From: Oleiagrimonas citrea
Lineage (GTDB): Bacteria > Pseudomonadota > Gammaproteobacteria > Xanthomonadales > Rhodanobacteraceae
Length of the DNA stretch: 64,000 nucleotides
Direction of reading: 5' to 3'
Assembly (NCBI RefSeq): GCF_012395255.1
Contig: NZ_JAAZQD010000006.1
Location: 124,001 to 188,000, forward strand
The translations under genes and the position numbers were made by a program. Positions within the stretch are counted from its first letter, which is position 1. Each line of letters starts with the position of its first letter. Positions 42,929 to 51,490 of this stretch are shown here, in pieces. Below the pieces are notes generated by a model that saw only the letters and a list, made by a program, of their open reading frames with translations, made no database searches and was not told the DNA's origin.

Positions 42929-43384
42929 GTGACCGACCTCACCATCCGCCCCGCCACCCCCAACGACCTCGACCACCTGGTCGCCTGGAACGCGGCCATG
43001 GCCGCCGAAACCGAAGACAAGATCCTCGACCGCGAAGTACTCACGTCCGGCATGCGCGGCGTGCTGGACGAACCGCGCCGCGGCTTCTACCTGATTGCAG
43101 AACGGGACGGCGAGCCGGTCGGCAGTCTGCTGGTCACCTACGAATGGAGCGACTGGCGCAACGGCGACTTCTTCTGGATCCAGAGCGTCTACGTGGTCGA
43201 ATCCGCACGCCGCAGCGGCGTGTTCCGCGCGCTGTATGCCGCTGTCGAGCAACGTGCGCGCGAGGCCGGCGCGGTGGGCATGCGCCTGTACGTCGAGCAC
43301 GAGAATCACCGTGCGCAGAAGACCTACGAAGGCCTGGGCATGCAGCGCTGCGATTACCACATGTACGAAGTGGAGTTCGGCTGA
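42929..43384 (+). CDS. GNAT family N-acetyltransferase
   Basis: 151 residues from GTG 42929. It opens with LTIRPATPNDLDHLVAWNAA and has FFWIQSVYVVESARRSGVFR, in which the acetyl-CoA loop (ARRSGVFRAL) lacks the usual glycine pattern. LYVEHENHRAQKTYEGLGM is the C-terminal GNAT motif. It is unrelated in detail to the GNAT enzyme in the tail-collar cluster. The substrate is unknown. It starts just outside the right repeat copy. Confidence 0.88.
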   Translation: MTDLTIRPATPNDLDHLVAWNAAMAAETEDKILDREVLTSGMRGVLDEPRRGFYLIAERDGEPVGSLLVTYEWSDWRNGDFFWIQSVYVVESARRSGVFRALYAAVEQRAREAGAVGMRLYVEHENHRAQKTYEGLGMQRCDYHMYEVEFG

Positions 43385-43418
43385 GCCGGTACGCGCCCGC
43401 CATGCCGGGAACGGATGA

Positions 43419-43763
43419 CTAGGACGTCTTGCGCGCGCGGGCCTTCTTCTTGCGAGGTTTTGGCGCCGGCAGTGCTTCGGCGGTGACGCGCAGCAAGCGC
43501 GCCAGGGTGTCGCGGTCGTCGAGGTACTCATCCAGCACGATGTGCGGCTTCGCGCCCGGATACGGTGCGTCTTCCTCGACGGCGTCGATCAGTTCGCGCG
43601 CCGCGTCCGTCGGCTTCAGGAACACGCGGTTGTCGCACACCAGCGCGACCACCTTGTCGTCCAGGTACAACGCGTACTCGCCGAACATCTTCCGGTAGCG
43701 CACGGCTTCGCCGAGGCCGGTCTGCTCGTGGACGTAGGCGATGAAATCGGCATCGGTGGCCAT
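43419..43763 (-). CDS. TfoX N-terminal domain protein
   Basis: 114 residues. The TfoX/Sxy N-domain signature is GEAVRYRKMFGEYALYLDDK near 17-36, followed by VVALVCDNRVFLKPTDAARE. The C-terminal TfoX domain is absent and is replaced by a lysine/arginine-rich tail (PKPRKKKARARKTS). Full TfoX proteins help activate competence genes with CRP; short N-domain proteins like this are common and uncharacterised. The basic tail suggests nucleic-acid contact. Confidence 0.88.
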   Translation of the reverse strand: MATDADFIAYVHEQTGLGEAVRYRKMFGEYALYLDDKVVALVCDNRVFLKPTDAARELIDAVEEDAPYPGAKPHIVLDEYLDDRDTLARLLRVTAEALPAPKPRKKKARARKTS

Positions 43764-43824
43764 GCGTGTCTCCCGTGAGCGTGGCGTGTGGAAAGCAGTA
43801 TAGGCGCGGTTGCGATCGAGGCGT

Positions 43825-44334
43825 TCAGGCCTGCCGCAGCCACTGCGTCATGTGCGGGTAGGCCGGCACGCCGGAAGAGGGGTTCGCGGCGCCGGCGTGG
43901 GTCAGGCCGATCTGCGCCAGTCCGAATGCACCGGGATGCACGCCCAGTGAGTAGGTGCGGATCAGTCCTTCCGAACGTCCGTGGTAGCCGCCCTCGTGGA
44001 AAAGTATGGACGGTTCCAGTCCCAGGTGACACAGCGCGGCCCAGGCCCAGGCGGTGGCCTCGATCTCCGAGGCGTGCGGAATGTCGGCGGGCAGTTCGAT
44101 GTCGCCGCTGAGCTGCGCGCGCAAGGCGGGCGGCGCGACGGCCAGATGACCGGCTTCGTGCAGCAGGTCGCCGGGCCAGCGCAGCGCGGCGCGATCGAAG
44201 ATCAGCCCGCCTTCGTGCACGCGCACGCCGGGCAGGAAGGCGTCGGCTGGCACCTCGCCCTCACGGGTGGCGATGCCAATCTGATTGAGAAAGGCGACGA
44301 TGCGGTCGAGGGTGTCGATGGTCGGGCTGGGCAT
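43825..44334 (-). CDS. Conserved hypothetical protein with an HEAGH zinc-site motif
   Basis: 169 residues, no signal peptide. The segment WPGDLLHEAGHLAVAPPALR contains HExxH (His59-Glu60-His63), and ASEIEATAWAWAALCHLGLE ~27 residues later offers a third acidic ligand. The spacing resembles gluzincin/ImmA-IrrE-like sites. I do not recognise the family. It could be a small metallopeptidase acting in the cytoplasm. It lies in a run of small same-strand genes (44.3-45.3 kb). Confidence 0.7.
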   Translation of the reverse strand: MPSPTIDTLDRIVAFLNQIGIATREGEVPADAFLPGVRVHEGGLIFDRAALRWPGDLLHEAGHLAVAPPALRAQLSGDIELPADIPHASEIEATAWAWAALCHLGLEPSILFHEGGYHGRSEGLIRTYSLGVHPGAFGLAQIGLTHAGAANPSSGVPAYPHMTQWLRQA

Positions 44335-44358
44335 GTCCTTGCTGCCTTTGTCCTTGTG

Positions 44359-44688
44359 TCAGGTGCCGTCCTTGGGCGGCGATGCGCGGCGTCGACGCGC
44401 CCGCTGGGCGGTCTGCGCGCGCGCCATCAGTGCGAGGATCACGCCCCACAGAACATAGCCGGCCACGGTGGCGCTGACGTGCAGCGCGTGGGAGTGCGCC
44501 AGCGAAGCGAACAGACGCACTGGCATGCGCAGCAGGTAGGCCAGGTAGATGAATCCCGCGCCGATGCCGTGCGGCACGTTCGACGCGTGGCCGGATGCAT
44601 GCAGCCAGTGGCCGATGGCATCGAGTCCCCAGGCCAGGACATAGACCAGCACGGCGCCGAGCAGGATGTTTCTCAGGAAGCGCAGCAT
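44359..44688 (-). CDS. Hypothetical small membrane protein
   Basis: 109 residues with about three hydrophobic segments (ILLGAVLVYVLAWGLDAIG, GIGAGFIYLAYLLRMPVRLF, VSATVAGYVLWGVILALMA) and a basic C-terminal tail (RARRRRASPP). Conserved family unknown to me. It is probably an inner-membrane protein, possibly co-transcribed with the HEAGH gene 24 bp downstream. Confidence 0.65.
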   Translation of the reverse strand: MLRFLRNILLGAVLVYVLAWGLDAIGHWLHASGHASNVPHGIGAGFIYLAYLLRMPVRLFASLAHSHALHVSATVAGYVLWGVILALMARAQTAQRARRRRASPPKDGT

Positions 44689-44764
44689 GATGGACGAGAC
44701 CTCTTCGTTGAAAACGTGGGCGTGGCGGGGAATCGGCCCATGCGATGGGCGGCATCGCGTCGGT

Positions 44765-45295
44765 TCACGATGCGAACTCGGCGCGGATGCGCGGTGAAAT
44801 CAGGCGCAGGATGATCCAGATGAAGACGCCGCTGATCGCCAGTCCCTGGAGGATGGCGAACGCGTAGATGCCGGTCATGAAGGCATGCATGTCGGGCATG
44901 TTCGGCACGTCGGCGAACTGTGTCTGCATCGATGCCATTGCGAAATGCTGCAGCACCATGCCGGCCAGCTGCCATGCGATGCCGACGCCGAGCAGCCCGA
45001 TGAACAGCAGACGTGCCCAGTTGCGGCGCTTGAGCAGGCCGATGGAGGCGATCAGGTTCATCACGGCGAGGATCAGCATGACGACCGCAATCAGCTGGAA
45101 ATGCGACCAGATGGCCTGCATCACGGGCGAGGTGTGCGGCATGTCGTGCATGGCCTGATCGAAGGCCGGTCCTTTCATCAGGGTCGCGAACAGAATGTTC
45201 TGCAGTGTGCCGATGAGGGTGGCGAAGCCGGCGAGGATGATGAAGATCCACGCGACCACGGTCACGAAGGTCGAGCGTTTCGGCGGGTTATCCAT
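44765..45295 (-). CDS. Hypothetical four-helix membrane protein
   Basis: 176 residues from ATG 45295, chosen because a ggagg site lies upstream and the preceding in-frame sequence is not hydrophobic. Four predicted helices: FVTVVAWIFIILAGFATLIG, FQLIAVVMLILAVMNLIASI, WARLLFIGLLGVGIAWQLAG and GIYAFAILQGLAISGVFIWI. Function is not recognisable. It precedes the two smaller genes on the same strand. Confidence 0.7.
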   Translation of the reverse strand: MDNPPKRSTFVTVVAWIFIILAGFATLIGTLQNILFATLMKGPAFDQAMHDMPHTSPVMQAIWSHFQLIAVVMLILAVMNLIASIGLLKRRNWARLLFIGLLGVGIAWQLAGMVLQHFAMASMQTQFADVPNMPDMHAFMTGIYAFAILQGLAISGVFIWIILRLISPRIRAEFAS

Positions 45296-45425
45296 GAGGC
45301 CTTCCTCCCCCCTGAGAAGACAGGCATCCAGTCTAGCGCCAGCGGCGGGCGGGTGGAAAAGTGCGTCGGGCGGCATCGTCCAGGCGGAGGCTGGGGGCCT
45401 GGTCCACAGTTCATCGCGATACGAA

Positions 45426-45456
45426 AGAAAAAGGGCGCGGATGACCGCGCCCTTTT
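45426..45456 (-). terminator. Rho-independent terminator of the RND efflux operon
   Basis: A perfect 12-bp stem, aaaagggcgcgg / ccgcgccctttt, closes on an atga loop. Read on the minus strand it is followed by a T-rich run, 44 bases after the pump gene stop. Confidence 0.85.
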
Positions 45457-45499
45457 CTATGCGACGTGTGGATCACGTCTTCCTGCAGTGGCGTCTGGA

Positions 45500-48400
45500 T
45501 CAGGCTTCCGCCGTCAGCCGCTGCGGATCGCCGTCCTGCTTGTCGGCGTGGTGATCGGTCGACAGCAGCAGGTAGAAGGCCGGCACCACGAACAGCGTGA
45601 AGAGCGTGCCGATGGCCAGGCCGGTGGAGATCACCAGACCCATGTTGAAGCGACCCGCCGCGCCGGCGCCGGTGGCGATGACCAGCGGCAGCACGCCGAG
45701 CACCATGGCCGCGGTGGTCATCAGGATCGGGCGCAGACGCACCGAGGCGGCGTGGAGGATGGCGTCGCGTTTGGACATGCCCTCCAGTTGCGACTGGTTG
45801 GCGAACTCCACCATCAGGATGCCGTGCTTGCTGATCAGGCCCATCAGCGTCACCAGACCGACCTCGGTATAGATGTTGAGGCTGGCGAACAGGTTGACGA
45901 AGATCAGCGCGCCGAACAGCGCCAGTGGTACCGACACCAGGATCACGACCGGATCGCGCAGGCTGTTGAACTGCGCCGCCAGCGCCAGGAACACGATGAT
46001 GACGGCGAAGAACAGCGTGCCCGCAAAGCCGCCCGATTCCTTCATGAACTGGCGTGACTGGCCGGAGTAGTCGACGTTGTAGCCGGTCGGCGCAACTTTT
46101 TTCACCAGGTCGCGCAGATAGGTCAGTGCCTCGCCCTGCGACATGCCGGACACGCCGGAGATCGTCGCCGAGTTGAGCTGCTGGAAGTGATTCAGCGAGC
46201 GCGGCACGACTTCGTTGGCGACCTTGGCCACCGTCGAGGCCTGGATCACCGAACCGTCCGGAGCACGAATGTAGTAGTCCAGAACCTGGTCCGGGTTGAG
46301 GCGGTCCACCTGCAGCACCTGCGGGATCACGCGATAGGAGCGGCCGGAGATCGAGAAGTAGTTGACGTAACCGCCGCCCAGCGCGGCACCCAGGGCCGCA
46401 CCGACGTCCTGCTGGGTCAGGCCCAGCGAGGTGATCATGTCGCGATCGAGCTTGACCGTGCTTTGCGGCTTGTCGACCTTCAGGTCCGAGTCGATGAAGT
46501 AGAACTTGCCGCTGGCCTGCGCCTCGGAGAGCACCTTGCTGGCGACCTCGTTGAGGTTCTGGAACGGTTCGGTGGTGGTGATGACGACCTGGATCGGCAG
46601 GCCCTGGGCACCCGGCAGCGAGGGGAACTGGAACGCGGCGATCTTGACGCCGGCGATGTTGTTCCATTTCTGCTGCAAAACCTGCTGCAGTTCGTGCGCG
46701 TTGCGGTCGCGCTGGTCCCAGGGTTTGAACAGCACGCCGCCGATGCCCTGGTTGACCGTGGGCACACCGGTCAGCTGGAACATCTGGTCGTACTCGGGCA
46801 GCGTCTTGGCAGCCTCGAACATCTGGTGTGCGTAGACGTTCATCTGCTGCGCGGTGGCATTGGGCGCGCCGACGATCTGACCGGCGACGATGCCCTGGTC
46901 CTCTTCCGGCGCCAGCTGCGACTGCGCGGTCATGCCCAGTGCGACGGTCGCCAGCAGCAGCAGCGCCGCCATCACGATGACCACCGACTTGGTCGTCAGC
47001 ACGTTGTCGAGCATGCGGCGATAGCCGTTCTGCACGCGCAAGAACTGTCGGTCGATGAATTGGACCAGACGGGCGTCGTTCTGACCGCTGCGGAAGAAGC
47101 GCGAGGTCATCATCGGCGACAGCGTCAGGGCGACCACGGCCGAGACCGTCACCGCGCCGGCCAGGGTGAAGGCGAACTCGGTGAACAGCGCGCCGGTCAG
47201 GCCCTGCTGGAAGCCGATGGGCACGTACACCGCGATCAGCACCACGGTCATCGCCAGGATCGGCCCGCCCAGCTCACGCGCGGCAAGAATCGCCGATTGC
47301 AGCGGTGTCTTGTGCTCCTCCTTCATGTGCCGGTCGACGTTCTCGACCACGATGATGGCGTCGTCGACCACCAGGCCGATGGCCAGCACCAGTGCCAGCA
47401 GCGTGAGCAGATTGATGGAGTATCCGAGCGCCAGCATCATGAAGAACGTGCCGACCAGCGACAACGGAATCGCGACCACCGGAATGATGACCGCGCGCAG
47501 GCTGCCCAGGAACAGGAAGATCACCACGGTGACGATGACCAGCGCCTCGATCAGCGTCTTCACGACCTCGTCGATGGAGCTGTTCACGAACTTGGTGCCG
47601 TCGTAGACGATCTCGCCGGTCAGGCCGTTCGGCAGCTGCTTCTGGATGTCCGGAAACAGGTCGCGCACGCGCTGGGCCACTTCGAGTACGTTGGCGTCGG
47701 GTGCCACCTTGATGCCGATGAACACCGAGCGCTTGCCGCTGAAGGCGACATTGAAGTTGTAGTTCTCCGAGCCGAGCTCGACCTTGGCGATGTCCTGCAG
47801 GCGTACGATAGAGCCGTTCTTCTGCTTGATCGCCAGGTGCTTGAACTCGTCCACGGTGTGCAGGTTGCTGTCCGTGGTCAGATCGACGGTGACGGCCTGG
47901 CCCTTGCTGGAGCCGACCGCGGCCAGGTAGTTGTTGGCGGCCAGCGCCTGCTGCACGTCACTGGCGGTGACGCCGTGGGCGGCCATCTTGGCCGGGTCCA
48001 GCCAGGCGCGCAGGGCGAACTTGCGCGCGCCGAGCAGTTCGGCGGTCTGCACGCCTTCGACGGCGTCGAGCTTGGGCTTGACCACACGCGACAGGTAGTC
48101 GGTGATCTTGTTGGTGGGCAGCACATCGCTGTAGAAGCCCATGTACATGGCGTCGACCGTCTGCCCGGTCTGCACGTTCAGCACCGGTTGCTGGGCCTGC
48201 GGCGGCAACTGGTTCTTGACCGAGTTCACCTGCGTGGTGATCTCGGTCAGCGCGCGGTTGGCGTCGTAGTTTAGGCGCAGCGTGGCGGTGATGGTGGACA
48301 CGCCCTGGGTGCTGGACGAGGACAGGTAGTCGATGCCCTGCGCCTGCGAGATAGCCTGTTCCAGCGGTTGCGTGACGAAGCCCGCCATGGTCTGCGCGTC

Positions 48401-48562
48401 GGCGCCGTAGTAGGCGGTGGTGACGGTGACCGTGGCGTTCTCGGTTTTCGGGTACTGACGCACCGTGAGGCTGCTGACCGCCTTGATGCCGAGCACCAGG
48501 ATCAGCAGGCTGACGACGATCGCCAGGACCGGCTTCTTGATGAAGACGTCGGTGAAATTCAT
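45500..48562 (-). CDS. RND efflux pump, inner-membrane permease (HAE1, AcrB/MexI-like)
   Basis: 1020 residues, twelve membrane helices in two halves with two large periplasmic loops. It opens MNFTDVFIKKPVLAIVVSLL. The proton-relay aspartates are in LAIGLVVDDAIIVVENVDRH near 405. The mid-molecule second repeat starts near 530, and a late LMGLISKHGILMVEFANQSQ segment supplies the helix-10 lysine. It drives drug or metabolite export using the proton gradient, working with the adaptor and channel encoded just upstream in the same operon. The substrate is not predictable. It is the last gene, followed by a terminator. Confidence 0.93.
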   Translation of the reverse strand: MNFTDVFIKKPVLAIVVSLLILVLGIKAVSSLTVRQYPKTENATVTVTTAYYGADAQTMAGFVTQPLEQAISQAQGIDYLSSSSTQGVSTITATLRLNYDANRALTEITTQVNSVKNQLPPQAQQPVLNVQTGQTVDAMYMGFYSDVLPTNKITDYLSRVVKPKLDAVEGVQTAELLGARKFALRAWLDPAKMAAHGVTASDVQQALAANNYLAAVGSSKGQAVTVDLTTDSNLHTVDEFKHLAIKQKNGSIVRLQDIAKVELGSENYNFNVAFSGKRSVFIGIKVAPDANVLEVAQRVRDLFPDIQKQLPNGLTGEIVYDGTKFVNSSIDEVVKTLIEALVIVTVVIFLFLGSLRAVIIPVVAIPLSLVGTFFMMLALGYSINLLTLLALVLAIGLVVDDAIIVVENVDRHMKEEHKTPLQSAILAARELGGPILAMTVVLIAVYVPIGFQQGLTGALFTEFAFTLAGAVTVSAVVALTLSPMMTSRFFRSGQNDARLVQFIDRQFLRVQNGYRRMLDNVLTTKSVVIVMAALLLLATVALGMTAQSQLAPEEDQGIVAGQIVGAPNATAQQMNVYAHQMFEAAKTLPEYDQMFQLTGVPTVNQGIGGVLFKPWDQRDRNAHELQQVLQQKWNNIAGVKIAAFQFPSLPGAQGLPIQVVITTTEPFQNLNEVASKVLSEAQASGKFYFIDSDLKVDKPQSTVKLDRDMITSLGLTQQDVGAALGAALGGGYVNYFSISGRSYRVIPQVLQVDRLNPDQVLDYYIRAPDGSVIQASTVAKVANEVVPRSLNHFQQLNSATISGVSGMSQGEALTYLRDLVKKVAPTGYNVDYSGQSRQFMKESGGFAGTLFFAVIIVFLALAAQFNSLRDPVVILVSVPLALFGALIFVNLFASLNIYTEVGLVTLMGLISKHGILMVEFANQSQLEGMSKRDAILHAASVRLRPILMTTAAMVLGVLPLVIATGAGAAGRFNMGLVISTGLAIGTLFTLFVVPAFYLLLSTDHHADKQDGDPQRLTAEA

Positions 48563-48571
48563 GGCGTTCGC

Positions 48572-49735
48572 TCAGTGCTCCTGCGGCGTCGGATGCGGGC
48601 TGTCGGCGGGCTGCACATGGTTGTCGATCTTGATCGAGGCGCCGTTCTTGAGCTTGATCTGGCCGCTGGTGACAACCTCGGTCAGCGGCTTGAGGCCCTT
48701 CAGGATCGCGACCTGGTCGCCACGCGTTTCGCCGGTGGTGACGAAGGCCTGCTGCACGGTCGGCGGGTTCGGCTTGCCGTTCTCGTCCTTGCCCTTGCCC
48801 GGTTGAACCACGTAGACCGTGTCGCCGTACGGGTTGTAGACGATGGCGGCCTGCGGCAGCGTCAGACGCTCCTGCTTCTGGCCGACGTCGATGCGTACCT
48901 TGGCGAACATGCCCGGCGTCAGCGCCTTGTCGTGGTTGGGCACGGTGGCCTCGACCTTCACGTTGCGCGTGTCGGTGTCGACCTTGGGATTGATCGCGCT
49001 GAGCTTGGCGTCGAACACGCGGTCGCCGTGGGCGTCGACGTGCAGGTGCACGTCCTGGCCTACGCGCAGGCGGCCCAGTTCGCGCTGCGGCACGTTGAAA
49101 TCCACGTACAGGGGATCGAGCTGCTGCACGGTGACCAGCGTGGTGCCGGCGTTGACGAAGTCGCCGGGGTTGGTGGTCATGATGCCGGCGCGACCGTTGA
49201 ACGGTGCGCGTAGCTGCTTCTTGGCGACCACCACCTTCTGTTCCTGCACGGCGGCCTGGCGGGCCTTGTAGTCGGCCGAAGCGCTGTCGAACGCGGCCTT
49301 GCTGATGGCCTTGGCCGCCAACTGCTGGCGGGCGCGCTCGAACGTGATGCCGGCGAGCTTGGCATTGGCTTCGAGTTGATGCAGCTTGGCGACTTCATCA
49401 CCGTCACGCAGTTGCAGCAGCACCTGACCCTTCTTCACGTCCTGACCGGAATGCAGGTTTACAGCGGTGACCAGGCCGGACACTTCCATCGCCAGATCCG
49501 CGCCGCGCACGGCGCGCAGGGTGCCGACCGCCTGCAGCGAGGGCTGCCAGGTCTTGTCCACGACCTTGGTCGTGCTGACGGTGATCGGGCCCGGCTTCGG
49601 CATGTTCTTGATCATGCGCATGACCAGCAGGGTCTTGATGCCGGCGATCACGGCGATCAATACCAGTACGCCCACGATCATCAGAATCATGCGCTTGGCG
49701 AGACTGGGCTTCTTCTTGTCGGCGCGCTTGGGCAT
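48572..49735 (-). CDS. RND efflux periplasmic adaptor (membrane fusion protein)
   Basis: 387 residues from ATG 49735, preceded by aggag; the few upstream in-frame codons start only at TTG. A single N-terminal anchor (RMILMIVGVLVLIAVIAGI) is followed by lipoyl-like VSGLVTAVNLHSGQDVKKGQ, an alpha-helical hairpin (ANAKLAGITFERARQQLAAK), and beta-barrel segments VQQLDPLYVDFNVPQRELGR and PGMFAKVRIDVGQKQERLTL. It links the pump to the outer-membrane channel. It lies 9 bp upstream of the permease gene and 11 bp after the channel gene. Confidence 0.92.
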   Translation of the reverse strand: MPKRADKKKPSLAKRMILMIVGVLVLIAVIAGIKTLLVMRMIKNMPKPGPITVSTTKVVDKTWQPSLQAVGTLRAVRGADLAMEVSGLVTAVNLHSGQDVKKGQVLLQLRDGDEVAKLHQLEANAKLAGITFERARQQLAAKAISKAAFDSASADYKARQAAVQEQKVVVAKKQLRAPFNGRAGIMTTNPGDFVNAGTTLVTVQQLDPLYVDFNVPQRELGRLRVGQDVHLHVDAHGDRVFDAKLSAINPKVDTDTRNVKVEATVPNHDKALTPGMFAKVRIDVGQKQERLTLPQAAIVYNPYGDTVYVVQPGKGKDENGKPNPPTVQQAFVTTGETRGDQVAILKGLKPLTEVVTSGQIKLKNGASIKIDNHVQPADSPHPTPQEH

Positions 49736-49746
49736 GCGCGTGCTCC

Positions 49747-51324
49747 TCAATTGGCTACGGCCGGAGCGGCGGACGAAGCCGTCGCGGCGGGGGACATGGT
49801 GGAATCATCGCCGCGCCATCCGCCGCCGAGGGCGGTGTACAGCGCGGCCGTGTCGGAAAGGCGCGCGGCGCGCGCCTGGATCAGGTTGATACGGGCTTGC
49901 TGCAGGCTGCGTTCGGCATCCAGCAGATCCAGATAGCCGGTGGCGCCGAGGCGGTATTGCTCACGCGTCAGCGCCAGGCGCTGCGAAGCGGCCTGTTCGG
50001 CGGTCGCCTGCGCGGCCAGGGTCTGTGCGTCGTATTGCAGCGCCTGCAGGGCGTCGGCGACGTTCTGGAAAGCAACCAGCACCGTCTGCTGCCAGTCGGC
50101 GCGGGCCTTGTCCAGCCCGGCCTGCGCCGCACGCTTCTTGTGCAGCAGCTCACCGCCGTGGAACAGCGGCTGGGTCAGGTTCAGTCCCACCGACCATGCG
50201 CCGGTGCCGGCCGAGAACAGGTCGCCGGCGCTGAGCGTCTGCGAACCGGCGCTGCCGGACAGGGTGATCTGCGGCAGCATCGCCGCGGTGGCGACGCCGA
50301 CCTGCGCCGAAGCCGCGTGCAGCTGCGCAGAGGCGGCCTGGATGTCCGGCCGCTGGTCGACCAGCTTCGAAGGCAGGCTGACCGGGATGTCCCGCGGCAG
50401 GCGCACGGCGTCCAGCGTCAACGGCGCCGCTTCCAGTTGCGCGGGCGGCACGCCGAGGTAGGTTGCAAGGCGGTTGCGCGTCGCGGCCAGTCGCGCGCGC
50501 AGCGGCGGCAGCGTGGCCTGGGTCGTGGCCAGCTGAGCACGCACCGCGAGCGTGTCGGACAGCGACTTGGCGCCGATCTTGCGCTGCTTCTCGGCGATGT
50601 CGAGCGAGTCGCGCTGCATCTTGACGATCTGCTCGGTGGCGCGGATCTGCTCGCGCAGCGAGGCTTCCAGCAGCGAGGCCGTGACGACATTGCCGGCCAG
50701 GGTCAGATACGTGGAATCCAGTTGTGCCCGCTGCACGTCGCTCAGGGCTTCCTGCGCCTCGATGCCGCGGCGCACGCCGCCGAACAGGTCCAGCGTGTAG
50801 CCCACGCTGACCGAGGCGTTGTACAGGGTGTACGGCCCCACGACGCGGCCCGCGCCCGATTGCGCGGCGGACAGTTTTTCCCGTGTCGCGCCGGCACCGG
50901 CATCCACCGCCGGCAGCCGCGCACCGCCGGCTGCGCGTGCGTTCTCCTGCGCCTGGCGCAGGGAAGCCTGGGCTGCGGCGATGCTGGGGCTGTGCGCGAG
51001 CGCCTGGTGCACGCGGCGATCCAGTTCCTGGTTGCCGAAGGCCGTCCACCAGCGCTGCGGGACGTCACGTCCACGAAGAAAGCGCTGTGCGTCGCCGTTG
51101 ACGGCATCGGCGGACACGGTGGATGCCGGCAGGGCCGAAGGCGTGAAGCGATCGACGGCCGGTGCGTCCGGGCGGCGGTAGTTGGGGCCGACGGCGCACC
51201 CGGCGAGGGCCAGCCCCATCAGCATCACGAGCGCACGGCGGCGGAACGCAGGTGCAACGGCGTTGGAATGATCGGTAGACAAAGTCAAGGCAAAAACCTG
51301 AGGCAGCAGGGGCCGGCACGGCAC
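49747..51324 (-). CDS. RND efflux outer-membrane channel lipoprotein (NodT/OprM family)
   Basis: Up to 525 residues. The lipobox LALAGC precedes the mature start CAVGPNYRRPDAP, as in OprM-type channels, and RYLGAT-like helices QYRLGATGYLDLLDAERSLQ and YTLDLFGGVRRGIEAQEALS form the tunnel. The start is uncertain: the frame opens at GTG 51324, but the likely promoter at 51340-51369 would leave only ~10 bases of leader. A TTG near 51282 or an ATG nearer the lipobox may therefore be the real start. It is the first gene of the channel-adaptor-pump operon. No local TetR or LysR regulator is adjacent. Confidence 0.9.
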   Translation of the reverse strand: MPCRPLLPQVFALTLSTDHSNAVAPAFRRRALVMLMGLALAGCAVGPNYRRPDAPAVDRFTPSALPASTVSADAVNGDAQRFLRGRDVPQRWWTAFGNQELDRRVHQALAHSPSIAAAQASLRQAQENARAAGGARLPAVDAGAGATREKLSAAQSGAGRVVGPYTLYNASVSVGYTLDLFGGVRRGIEAQEALSDVQRAQLDSTYLTLAGNVVTASLLEASLREQIRATEQIVKMQRDSLDIAEKQRKIGAKSLSDTLAVRAQLATTQATLPPLRARLAATRNRLATYLGVPPAQLEAAPLTLDAVRLPRDIPVSLPSKLVDQRPDIQAASAQLHAASAQVGVATAAMLPQITLSGSAGSQTLSAGDLFSAGTGAWSVGLNLTQPLFHGGELLHKKRAAQAGLDKARADWQQTVLVAFQNVADALQALQYDAQTLAAQATAEQAASQRLALTREQYRLGATGYLDLLDAERSLQQARINLIQARAARLSDTAALYTALGGGWRGDDSTMSPAATASSAAPAVAN

Positions 51325-51339
51325 AATACCATACCGTTC

Positions 51340-51369
51340 AGTTTAGATATATGCGTCGAGCACAATCAA
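51340..51369 (-). promoter_or_regulatory. Candidate promoter of the RND efflux operon
   Basis: On the minus strand TTGATT (51364-51369) and TAAACT (51340-51345) are 18 bases apart. The -10 runs into TAAACTGAACGGTA, which resembles half of a repressor operator for a TetR-like protein, but no regulator gene is nearby. Confidence 0.45.
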
Positions 51370-51490
51370 GCATTCACGTTCGATACGCGGACGCTCCCCC
51401 TCTCGAATGCGCATCATACGCATTCGAGCACGGCATCGTGAATACACCGTTACGCCTGTGGCACGCGGTCGGTGTCGGTCGTGCTGAGGA

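Noticed and set aside
46187-48274. 695-codon open frame antisense to the RND permease
   Set aside because: Composition (His/Arg/Gln/Asp-rich) is that of a reverse-frame shadow. The permease on the other strand has all family motifs.
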